From positions 28,801,258 to 28,865,257 of the forward strand of contig NC_061863.1 of NCBI RefSeq assembly GCF_907164915.1: a stretch of 64,000 nt of DNA, read 5' to 3'. Below, one piece after another: positions 23,405-34,032 of the stretch. This stretch comes from Impatiens glandulifera (lineage: Eukaryota; Streptophyta; Magnoliopsida; Ericales; Balsaminaceae). The notes beneath the pieces are model-generated. The model had not been told where the DNA came from and did no database searches. It saw only the letters and a list, made by a program, of their open reading frames with translations. The translations under genes and the position numbers were made by a program. Position 1 is the stretch's first letter. Each line of letters starts with the position of its first letter.

Positions 23405-24720
23405 AAAATTATAAGTGTAGGGTAATTGCGAAGGTTATTCAAAGAACCCTCGGTTTTAACTTTCCATAAATTGGTAATTGCGAAGGTTTTCCAATAAACC
23501 ATCGGTTTTGACCTGCCCAAAAAAATCAAAAAAAAAATTAGGAAGGGGTAATTGTGAAGGTTTATTTAAAAATCTTCGCTTTTGACATTTCCTAACAAAT
23601 TGAAAAAATTCTAAGTGTTAGGAAGGGGTAATTGCGAAGGTTTATTTGAAAACCTTCGCTTTTGACCTTTCCTAAAATAAATTGAAAAAAATTTTAAGTG
23701 TTGGGAAGGGGTAATTGCGAAGGTTTATTTGAAAACCTTCGCTTTTGAACTTTCCTAAAATAATTGAAAACATTTAAGTGTTGGGAAGGGGTAATTGCGA
23801 AAATTTATTTGAAAACCTTCGTTTTTCACCCTTACTAAAAAAATTGGAAAAAATTCTAAGTATTGAGAATGGGTAACTGCGGAGATTTATTGGAAAACCT
23901 TCGCTTTTCAGCCTTCCTAAAAAAATTAAAAAAAAATTTAAGTGTTGGGAAGGGGTAATTTCGAAGGTTTATTGGAAAACCTTCGATTTTGAGCCTTCCT
24001 AAAAAAATTAGAAAATTTTTAAGTGTTGGGGAGGGGTAATTGCGAAGGTTTATTGGAAAACCTTCGCTTTTGAGCCTTCCTGAAAATTTTGGAATTTTGG
24101 AAAAAAATTTAAGTGTTGGGAAGGTGTAATTGCGAAGGTTTATTGGAAAACCTTCGCTTTTGAGCCTTCCTAAAAAAAATTGGAAAAAATTCTAATTGTT
24201 GGGAATGGGAAATTGCAAAGGTTTATTGGAAAACCTTCACTTTTGAGCCTTCCTAAAAAAAGTTTAAAAAATTATAAGTGTTAGGAAAGGGTAATTGCCA
24301 AGGTTGATTGGAAACCTTCGCTTTTGAGCCTTTCTAAAAAAATGGAAAAAATTATAAGTGTTGGGAAGGGGTAATTGCACAGGTTTATTGGAAAACCTTC
24401 GCTTTTGATCCTTCCTAAAAAAATTTAAAAAATTCTAAGTGTTGGAAAAGGGTAATTGCGACGGTTTATTGGAAAACCTTCGCTTTTGAGCCTTACTAAA
24501 AAAAATTGGAAATAATTCTAAGTGTTGGGAAGGGGTAATTGCAAAGGTTTATTAGAAAACCTTCGCTTTTGACCCTTTCTAAAAAAAATTGGAAAAAATT
24601 TTAAATGTTGGAAAGGGGGTAATTGTGAAGGTTTATTGGAAAACCTTCACTTTTGACCCTCCCAAAAACATTCTGTTTAAAGTCAGGACCGAGAGATATT
24701 TGAAAATCTCTCGTTTTTGA
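23405..24720 (+). repeat. Tandem hairpin array, about 16 units of ~82 bp
   Basis: Each unit has GGTAATTGCGAAGGTTTATT, then GGAAAACCTTCGCTTTTGA, a CCTTCCTAAAAAAATTGG stretch and TAAGTGTTGGGAAGG. The GAAGGTTT/AAACCTTC pair is kept in most units, with compensating-looking variants in a few. No gene is present. The array ends with ACCGAGAGATATTTGAAAAT, the unit type seen in the right-hand arrays. Confidence 0.85.
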
Positions 24721-25101
24721 ATGTAGGTACCGAATGTTAATTAATTTACTTCCGGTATTCATTCCCTATTTTATTTTATTTTTGATATTTTGTCTAAACT
24801 CTTAAGCACACATTAAGTGTGTATTATTTTTTAAGAATAAAGAATGTGGTTAATGTTATAAATGTATATGATTGTGTTTGATAATATAAAGAAGTATATA
24901 TGTATGTTTGTGTTTGATGATAATAAAGTTGTGTGTAAAGTTTGATTGTAATGATGTATTGGGATTGTGTAATGTTTTAAGAATATCAAATGTGTTAAAT
25001 TAATGTTGTTCAAGGTTATTAGAAAGTGGAAAACCAATTAATTTAACAATTTATCAAGTGGTAATATCGAAAAATATATTTAAATCTTTCGGTAATAATC
25101 A
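24721..25101. other. CACTA-derived spacer left of element B
   Basis: AT-rich DNA without a gene. The end (25050..25101) returns to array-like phrases (GGTAATATCGAAAAATAT, then CTTTCGGTAATAATCA) that resume directly to the right of element B at 29349. Confidence 0.5.
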
Positions 25102-27717
25102 AATGCTGCCCGGTTGGTGGTTTCTTTTTCGGATCAAGATCTGGTGATCCACTCCAGCCGGAGAAGTAAGCTAAAACCGGAATATAGATGGTTGTTGACT
25201 GTCATCGCCCGGTCAATCCAGGGAAGGGGAGGTAATTTCGACAACCTCACGAAATTCAAACTTAGAATGTTGTTGGCCATTGTCCGAGGTGACAAGGTGG
25301 ACTGGGGATACGTTATTTACGAAGAATTCTGTCAAATGGTGATAAAGAAAGATGGCCGGGTGCAGGCCTTTGCTATGCAAATCGTTAAAATTCTTGAATT
25401 CCTCAACGTGGAACTAGGTGAAGGCAAACCGTTTCCGATCTCCACCATTCTTGACTCTGAGTCCATGATCGAAAAACCGGAGAAGACGATAAAACCTAAA
25501 TCCTCAAGGACAAAATCGTCCAAGGGAGCCAGTTCCTCGGGTCCGGCTGAAGAAGAAACTAGACAGAAGAAACCATCAAGAAAGGCGGTCGAAGCCGAAG
25601 TTCCACCAGAACCGAAGAGGAGGAAGAAGGTAGCTGCGAAGAAGAGCTCAAAGAAACCGGCAGACTCCGAGAAAACGCTTTCCTAAGACAATCCACCGGA
25701 AAAAACCGCAGATGTCTTTCAACTCATTCCCATCAACACAGTTATTCCCGTTCCCGTTCCATCCCACTCTCCAAGGCAAACCGAATCTTCGGGGAGCAAG
25801 GAGAACAAGTCAATCTCCAAGGAGGAAGCAGAGGTAAGCATTCACTCTGAAACCTCCAAGTCACCGAGTAAACGAGTTGGAGAGGTATTGGCCGATGTGG
25901 GCTTGAATACCTCAGTAGCAATTGATAATGTGGTCCAAGAGATCACAAAGGAAACCGAAGAGGACGATGTTTCAAGTCGTCGGAAGCCAGTAGATCAGGT
26001 TGTGATACCTGATCAGAATGAAGCACAACCGGTCGATGAGACGACCAATACAACAGAGATCACACCTCCGGCTCAGGAGGGAAATTATGAAGAACAGGAA
26101 CCTTCCGGTTCCGCAGGAGGGAAGACAGCCTCAAAAATCCAACCGGCCACAACACCTGAAGGTTCCACTCAAGTAAACAAGGGCAAAGGGATTCTAATTG
26201 AAGATACAACGGTAACCGGAACGGGCACGCTGCAAACCGATCATCAACAAGAAGCCATAACCGGAGACGAAGTCATCTTCACCGCAGAGCAAGAAAATGA
26301 GATCTTCGAGGAACTTATTCAAGACATGAACAAAGGTGCGAGTGATGCGTTAGCTCCATACATCTTGTGGGTGAAGCTTAGATGCGAAACCAAGTTATCC
26401 GATACGGTTCCAAGTCTAAATGGTAATAAGCTCTGGGATAGGCTCGTCAAGCTAGAAGAGAAGGCACTTCAGCTAGCTAACACAAACCTCATTCAACCGG
26501 CTTTTAGCAAAGCAGCAGTTATCCTTGAAAATGCACGGCTACAGGCAGTGGAGAATGCCTTTCAAGAAACCCAAGGATCGACGCTAAACCCAATTGAAAT
26601 GAGGATGGCCGAACGGTTTATTGCGGTACGAGAACAGCTTGTGCAAAATCTTGATCGCTTTGACACGCAGTGGAGGAAAGGTTGCCAACGCCAACTCAAC
26701 AATGCCGAATTATATCAAAGCAAACCATTCTTTATGAGTGGTGAGACATCCGGAACCTCTGAACATTTGGATCAAGAATCTTCTCAACCGGTCAAAGCTC
26801 CGGAAATTGATCAGATTAAGCAAGCGGTGGCTGAAACTGTTGATTCATGCCTTGGAAATTTTAAAGCCACAACCGACGAAAGAATCACAACGGCTGAGGC
26901 CAACCTGTCAAACTCTCTAAAGTCAATGATGGATACGGCCATGAAGACAACAGTGAAAGCCTTGATCACAGAGTCCGTCCAAACCGCAACCGCTCCATTA
27001 TTGGACATGCTGCAAGCAATGGCCATTCAGATCGGGGAAATGTCCAAGATTCAAGTCACTACAACTCAAACACAAATCGAAACAGATGCTGAAACCGCAA
27101 AGAAATTACAAGAGGAAGAGATAGAAAGGGAACGGTTACAGAAGGAGATTGAAGACAAAGACTTCGCGCTTGCCCAACAATGCAACGAGGAAGAACAGGC
27201 CAACATCAAGGAACTTCCACTGGTTCAATCGTCCCACTCAATGGATACAAGGAACAAGAAGAAGCGAAGCGCAGTCAAGAACGTGATCAAGCGGGCGGAA
27301 CAAAGAGCAGTTGTACCGGTCGTGACAAATGCGCAACCGCTTGATGAAGAAGAAGAAGAAGATGCTGAGGAACTTAACCGGCGAAAGAGAAGGGCAACCG
27401 CAGGATCTCCCTCAACTCCAAGCTTCAGACCCTATAATGCTCCACCGCCTCCACCACCAAAACCGGTCTGCACCAACTTTGGGTTCAGGAATAGGGGTAC
27501 CGACCACTCAAGTGTATGGGCCGGAGTGCTGATTGATGCCGAAAGACGTGATAGAGAGTGGAAAGCAAGACAAGAAGAAGAGAGAAGACAGTTGGAGAAA
27601 GACCTGGAAAAGGAGACTCACAAGGGGGACCATCCAAGCCCTAAAACTCTTCCTCTATTTATTTCAAACAATTATGTTTTACTATGTTTCAGAACTTGGT
27701 TACTTTGCTTTTTCTGA
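25102..27717 (+). pseudogene. Extra ORF of element B (basic NLS-like region, coiled coil), 5'-truncated
   Basis: One frame of about 870 codons, without a real start, is broken once by TAA at 25684..25686 and ends at 27715..27717. It begins within the N-terminal globular domain seen in element A (EYRWLLTVIARSIQGRGGNF, then VQAFAMQIVKILEFLNVELG). A Lys/Ser/Arg-rich region follows (EPKRRKKVAAKKSSKK), a likely nuclear localisation signal. Then come acidic and Thr-rich stretches, a helical coiled-coil region (about 26700-27250), another basic block (NKKKRSAVKN), an acidic run and a PPPPPPKP motif near the end. No transmembrane segment lies inside; the hydrophobic last 20 residues look like read-through past the original end. 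No enzymatic motif is visible. Confidence 0.65.
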
Positions 27718-27734
27718 TAGGTTCTCACATATTT

Positions 27735-27880
27735 GTCAAAACAATCAAACTCATGCTTTTGAAACATTTTCTTCAAAACAATCAAACTCATGTTTTTGAA
27801 ACATTTTCTTCAAAACAATCAAACTCATGCTTTTGAAACATCTTCCTCAAAAACAATCGAACACATGTTTTTCAAACCGG
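27735..27880 (+). repeat. Four copies of a 37-bp tandem repeat
   Basis: Units of the type CAAAACAATCAAACTCATG followed by TTTTGAAACATTTTCTT are repeated head to tail just after the extra ORF of element B, the last copies diverging. Confidence 0.85.
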
Positions 27881-28110
27881 CCACTCATTACAAGTTTTGA
27901 ATATTTATTCTAAATAATCAAAAAGGGAGAAATTGATAGAAAAATTAAGTAGATTAATTTTAAACCGGCCACTCATTACAAGTTTTGAATATTTATTCTA
28001 AATAATCAAAAAGGGAGAAATTGATAGAAAAATTAAGTAGATTAATTTTGGAACCGGCCACACATTACAATTTTTGAATATTTATTCTAAATAATCAAAA
28101 AGGGAGAAAT
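27880..28110 (+). repeat. Triplicated polypurine tract and LTR-start segment of element B
   Basis: An ~88-bp segment containing AACCGGCCAC, AATATTTATTC, AAAAAGGGAGAAAT and TGATAGAAAAATTAA occurs three times. The TG starts fall at 27934, 28022 and 28111. Only the last is taken as the LTR start. Repeated polypurine tracts are described for Sireviruses. Confidence 0.8.
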
Positions 28111-29348
28111 TGATAGAAAAATTAATTAAGTTAATTTTTGGAACCGGCCACACGAACTAAACAGGTATTGACCTTCATGTGCAGGTACAGATTAAAACCG
28201 TATGAACCGGTTAGCGTATCAAAACCGGTTGCTACTATACTTCAAAGAAACCAGTTTCAAGTGATCAAGCTAAAGATCAGAGGAACCGGTTTTCACTTTC
28301 TCAAGCGACCGGTTAGCCAAGACAGAAACTTACACACCAACCGGATCATACTACACAAGACACAAAAACCGGATGATTCAGAACAAAAGTCAGAAGATTC
28401 AAACTTCAAGAGTGACGTACCATGACGGAAGAAACGTGTCTTGAAAGAATAAAAGAAGGATCGGATCCGATCAGAAGCATGCGAGGAAAGCAATGATGCT
28501 TTATTGATCCGAAGTTGACAACCGGAGGTGCATGCCCAACACGTGTCCAAATCTGAAAACCGGTTTCGTCATCTTCTGCTCAGAGCTGCCTGCATGACTG
28601 CCAAGTGTTAAGGAAAATGAAGCGTGCAAGCAACCTTTCTGCAGCAGGCGTGATGATGATCGACCAATCCGCAGGAGAGAGGAGAAAGTAACCGTTGGCT
28701 ACTTTCAGCTATAAAAGGAAGATCAAACGTCTTCATTTAATGCAAGTTACGAACACAGTTGAAAAGTCACGGATTACGAAAAGCATTAAGTTCTAGAGAG
28801 ATAAACTGTTTTATTCCAAAACCGGTGTGTCTAAAACCGGAAGTTTTGTGTGTTGTTGTGTTGAGTTTTTGTATTACATCAAATAGTGAGTTTGGTGTAA
28901 CCGGCGAGTAGCGAAGTTGGGCTCGACCGGCAGTGTTGTTGTAACTCTAAAGAGTTAGTGGAGATCCTTCTCATAACCTGAGAAGAAGGGGTGACGTAGG
29001 AGGGTTTGCTCCGAACATCCATAAACAAATCCTTGACTCGTGTTCTTTCCTTTACTTTTACTACTTAGCCTAACCTCAAACTAATCATACTCCTAAAACC
29101 GGTCACTCACATTCATAAAACCGACTCCTTCTTAAACATCATCTAAAGTCGCATTCGTTGCTTCAACCTGAAACAGACATTTCCGCCCTTGAACCCGGTT
29201 CAAGAGTCTGTGACAGTTTGTGCAGTGCTGAGAACGGTTATAGTCTTTAACCGGACTATCACCAAAGTAGTGTGTGTTGTGTAAGCAGCCACCCTTCCTG
29301 AAAACCGGAAACACCCCCGGTCCTCCAAGGGCGTCCCCGATCCTAACA
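28111..29348 (+). repeat. 3' LTR of element B
   Basis: 1238 bp starting TGATAG after a polypurine tract and ending CTAACA. U3 contains many AACCGGTT and AACCGG motifs. A TATA-like CTATAAAAGG lies near 28710. R/U5 has the conserved core GGGGTGACGTAGGAG (about 28988..29002) followed by TTGCTCCGAACATCCATAAA. If the LTR began at the first TG (27934) its U3 would contain the 88-bp repeats. Confidence 0.75.
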
Positions 29349-29600
29349 GGTAATAATCATCAAAACCGAGAGATATACACAAATCTCTCGGTTTTATCTA
29401 TTTAAAATTAATTGTACATCTATCAAAACCGAGAGATGTGTCTAAATCTCTCAAAATCTAAAATAATCAAAACTGAGAGATATGTATAAATCTCTCGGAA
29501 TTATGAGTTTGATCAAAACCGAGAGTTATATGAAAACTCTCGGAATTAATCAAATGATCAAAACTGAAAGTTTCCATACAACTTTCGGTATTGACCTGTT
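29349..29600. repeat. Hairpin array, second type (CACTA locus)
   Basis: About five units of the form AAAACCGAGAGATATAC ... AAATCTCTCGGTTTT, each able to fold as a short hairpin. It corresponds to the left subterminal array of the fuller CACTA copy and matches the right array at 44990..45615. Confidence 0.75.
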
Positions 29601-29604
29601 TAAA

Positions 29605-30602
29605 TTTAAAAAAAAAAACTTCTTTCTTCGCGATTCTTTCTGCTTCGCCTTCTCTCTCCCGATTATTTCTGCCTACGCCGCCCGCCCGCGACTGAAGACG
29701 ACTACCGCCATCCGACTGAAGACGTCGCCGCCATCGGATTGAATACGTTGTTGCCGCCGATTGAAGACTGACGCCGCCGATTGAAGACTGAAGCCGTCGC
29801 GGATTGAAGACTGAAGTCGCCTCCTACCATCGCCGCGTCGATTGAAGACTAAACCGTCTCCTTCCGCCGCCATCTGATTGAAGCTCCTGCATTTAAAGGT
29901 TAGATTTGTGATTATTTAATTTGATTTAGGTTATATTAGGTTTTGATTAGGTTAGATTTATGATTATTTAATTTGATTTAGGTTATATTATATTTTGTTT
30001 GATATATGTATGATTATGTTAGATTATGTTTAATATATGTATGAATAGGTTATTGGTTTGATTTATGTTTGATTAGATATGATTTATGTTAGATTTGGTT
30101 TGATAAATATTAGATTTGGTTTGATTAATGTTAGTTTAAGTTAGATTATATTAGATATATGTTAATATGTTACATATTTGGTTATATGTTAGATATATGT
30201 TAATATGTTAGATTAGGTTATATGTTTTATATTAGGTTGATTTGGTTAAATTAATGAATATTTGGCTAGATTAATGAATATTTGGTTTGATTGATGTTTG
30301 ATTAGGTTTGATTAATGTTAAAAATTGGTTTATATTGAGTTTCATTTATGTTATATTTTGGTTATATAAATGTATATTTGGTTAGATTAATGGATATTTG
30401 GTTTGATTGATGTTTGATTAGGTTGGATATTCTATAAATGATTGATATTTGGTTATATTGAGTTTGATTTATGGTTAATATGTTATATATTGAGTTTGAT
30501 TTATGTTATATTTAGTTAGAATTATGTAAGATAAATGTAAACCTAATTAATTTAGATAAAGTTAAATAAATAATAATGTGGGTTGTTTTTCATCTTATTA
30601 GA
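29605..30602 (+). other. CACTA leader exon and intron 1, fuller copy
   Basis: 29610..29898 is C/T-rich then rich in GATTGAAGACTGA/GCCGCC repeats. It ends with a donor AAAG|GTTAGA. 29899..30600 is T/G-rich, repeating TTGATTTAGGTTATATTAG-like phrases, an intron-like low-complexity stretch. The same order is seen at 22265..22870. Confidence 0.55.
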
Positions 30603-33600
30603 AAGATGGAAGTACCCGATAAAACTTGGATGACCTAACGTCGAGATCATCCAGATTACGAGGAATGTGTTGACAAATTCCTCGAGTTTGTAGTTAGAAT
30701 AAGATGACAAACAGTGAAATGTCCTTGCGTGAAATGCTTGAACACAAAGTCTATTTTTATAGACGATGTGAAGACTCACCTCATCATTTATGGAATAAAT
30801 CTTCATTACAAATTCTAGTATTTTCATGGAGAAAATAGACTTACTACTAACATGGTTAATGATGATGATGATGATGGTCAATCGGAGGATGTCATGCCAG
30901 AATTCAACGATCCTAAAACGGAGATGAATAATGCAGTCAATGAAGAGGTCAATGAAGAACGTTGTATGCACGATTTTATAAACGATATGTTCTCCAACGT
31001 TAATGATGGCCCGAACAACCATGAACTAGGCGAGGATGCGCAGAGATTTTATAAATTGCTTGATGATTCTAAACGGTCATTGTATGAAGGTGCTCGAATA
31101 ACGAAATCATCAGCACTACTGAAACTATTTCACATAAAGAATGTCAATCAATGGACAAATGCTTCGTTCGATAGGTTGTTGCGTATGCTTAAAGATGACA
31201 TATTATCGATGGACGTTCAATTGATAAACTCATACTACGAATGTAAAAAAATTATTACAGATTATGGGCTTAAGTATGAGAAGATAGACGCATGTAAGAA
31301 TATTTGTATGCTATTTTGGAAGGACGACAAAAATGTAGAGTCTTGTAGAGTTTGTAGCCTTTCAAGATGAAAAGTCGACCATACAAGTGGGGCAGTTCGA
31401 AAGAAGCAAAATGGGAAATTCATGCCAACTAAGGTGTTAAGATATTTCCCTCTAATACCAAGACTACAAAGACTATACATGTCCTCAAAAACTACTCCAA
31501 TGATGAGATGGCACAAAGAAGGATGAGTTGATAGTGATACGTTGAGACATCCGGCTGATTCATTAACTTAGAAAACGTTTGATGAAAATTATAAAGATTT
31601 CGCGTCGGACTCTTGAAACGTAAGAATAATTTATCAAGCGATGGGTTTCAACCATTTGCTAATAGGAAAAAGTCATATAGTGTATGGTCGGTTATTCTCG
31701 TTCCTTATAATGTGTCACCCACTACTTGCATGGATTCTAGCAATTTCATTCTATCTATGTTAATTCCAGATCCAAAGAGTCCGGGAGATGCAATTGAAAT
31801 ATTTCTCTAGCCATTAATCGACGAGTTGACTGAACTGTGGCAAACTGGTGTGAGAACGTTAGATGTACACACATTGCAATACTTTAACATGTGAGCGGCG
31901 TTGCTATGAACCATTAACGACTTTCCAACGTACACGAATTTGTCAAGCTAGAGTATGAAAGGGAAATTTGCTTGTCCTTATTGTAACAACAACACTGTAT
32001 CTCTTCGATTAGTTAATGGTTCCAGATAATGTTACATGGGTCACAGACACTTCCTTCCACCAAAGCACAAATACAGAAGGGATAAAGAGTCGTTTGATGA
32101 TCGAACAGATTATAGAGAGCCCTCTAAATTGTTAACGGGGAAAGAAAGTTACGAGCAAGCACGAGACTTAGAAGGCACAATTCTTACTACGGATCAGAGC
32201 AAGAAAATCAAGATATATATATCATGAAACACGGGGAGACAATTGGACCAAACTTAGCATTTTCATCCGTTTTCCTTATTGGAAATCACTATTATTAAGA
32301 CATAATTTGGATGTGATGCATATTGAGAAAAGTATTTGTGATAGCGCGTTAGGAACAATAATAAATGTGAAAGAGAAGACTAAGGATGGTCTTAAAGCCG
32401 TAATGACTTACAACTCTTAGGCATAAAACAATGGTTACATCCTATAAATGATGGAGTGGTTCATTATATAGAAACTCCTTTCACTTTGACCTCTAATCAT
32501 AAAAAAATGTCTTTGTAATTTCTTGAAAGATATTAAGTTGTCTGATGGTTTTTGCTCAAATATCGGAGGTTTTGTAAAATTGGAAGAGAAAAAGATTATA
32601 AGATTAAAGAGTCATGATTGCCACATTTTATTGTAACATCTTATTCCTTTAGCAACCCGTGGATTACTTCCAAATAATGTGTATGATGCTATAGTAAATT
32701 TTTCTCGGTTCTTTCGGTTGTTGTGCTCCAAAGAGTTGATTACAGTGGACCTCGAACAATTATACATGGATATTATAACAACACTTTGCAAATTTGAAAT
32801 GATTTTTCCATCGTCAATCTTCGACATCATGATGCATCTCCCGGTTCACTTGTCATATAAGGCTTTGCTTGGGGACCTATCTAGTATCGATCGATGTATC
32901 CGTTAGAACATTACATGTGTACAATGAAAAGATATTTACGAAATAAAAACCACCCTGAAGCCTCAATAAGCGAGAGCTATCTTGCAAATGAGAGTATTAG
33001 TTTATGTGCTAGGTATATGGAGGAAGAAGACCAAGAACAAACACAAACTGAAATCTCGGACATTTCAATATTTTCATCGTTGGAAGACCTATCCAACAGA
33101 AAAATATACAACTTGGATTATAGCGATCGAGTGACAACTCATTCATACATTTTGAAAAATTGTCCCAAAGCAGAACCTTTTTTACATGTAAGATTAAATA
33201 TGTTGTTGTTATAGTACGTATTATTAATTAGCATTAAAAAGTATGTTATTTAATATTCAATCTATTTACAGTGTTTATATGTAGTATTGCAATAACAATG
33301 AGTCCCGTGGAGAAACATATGTCACTTATTTTAAGCATATAGTGAGTAGATTCAAAACCATATCTAGTAACTTTATTTTTATTTTAACGAATAAATTTCA
33401 GGAATGTATATATATAGGTCATTCAATTAGTAGAAAATAACGACATATAAAGAGACCTCAAGATCTTAGTCGAAGGTCCAAGTATGTACTCATGTATGTA
33501 TGTTTAGTGTAAAGTAAACAGATACAAATTCTGTACAGAAAAACATGACGAAGGTTTGACCACTAAAAATAGTTGAGTGGTTGTTGAAGGGTACAACGGG

Positions 33601-33900
33601 TCAGATATTATGTCATACTATGGAGTTTTAACGGATATAATCCAATTATAATACTTTTCTCACAAATGAGTTGTCTTATTCAAGTATAAATAGTTTGATA
33701 CACACTCGGGGGAACTAGGAGTGAAAGTGGATAAATATGGCTTCGTAAGTATAAATGTAAACCGAATTTTGAAAACCCAAAGTCAAGACCCGTATATATT
33801 GGCGAGTCAAACAAAACAAATATTATATGCCCCTGATATGTCAACACGACCCGATTGGAAGATTATGATAAAAATAAATCCATGGTTTACAAATATATAG
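30603..33900 (+). pseudogene. CACTA TNP2/TNPD-type transposase, degenerate
   Basis: Frames broken by many stops and shifts follow the plant CACTA transposase from end to end. The transposase-associated domain is at about 30605-30835 (YEECVDKFLEFVV, then CPCVKCLN and FHGE). The Tnp2 core (31020-32230) has SALLKLFHIKNVNQWTNASF, YEKIDACKNICMLFWKD, VLRYFPLIPRLQRLYMSSKT, then SVILVPYNVSPTTCM and FACPYCNNNTVSLRL. The decayed middle and a DUF4218-like part run to about 33210. A DUF4216-like part lies at 33450-33860 (VVVEGYNGSDIMSYYGVLTD, DKYGFVSINVNRILK). The element cannot make its own transposase. Confidence 0.85.
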
Positions 33901-34032
33901 TTCAGATTAATTAGGTAGATTTATGTTTTTACTTTATATTCTTTCTTATTACTACTTTATTTCAATTATTCTCCAATTTATTAATGGTATGCATTAAGGA
34001 TGTCTGAAGGTCCTAAAACCACTTGAAAGAGT

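Larger units (their letters stand above)
25102..29348 (+). mobile_element. Copia element B, 5'-truncated (extra ORF plus 3' LTR)
   Basis: The element begins abruptly inside the extra ORF at about 25102 and ends with a 3' LTR terminating GATCCTAACA at 29348. A 5' LTR, gag and pol are absent. The 11-mer GGTAATAATCA lies on both sides (25091..25101 and 29349..29359), longer than the 5 bp usual for LTR elements. It belongs to the same family as element C: AACCGG-rich DNA, related LTR ends and the same R/U5 core. Confidence 0.75.

Noticed and set aside
23405..24720. CRISPR-like appearance of a regular repeat array
   Set aside because: Units are diverged tandem repeats without unique spacers, inside a plant CACTA element with no cas genes.
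30552..31022. Minus-strand frame of 156 codons in the CACTA transposase region
   Set aside because: The plus strand carries the recognisable transposase domains; this frame has no family resemblance.
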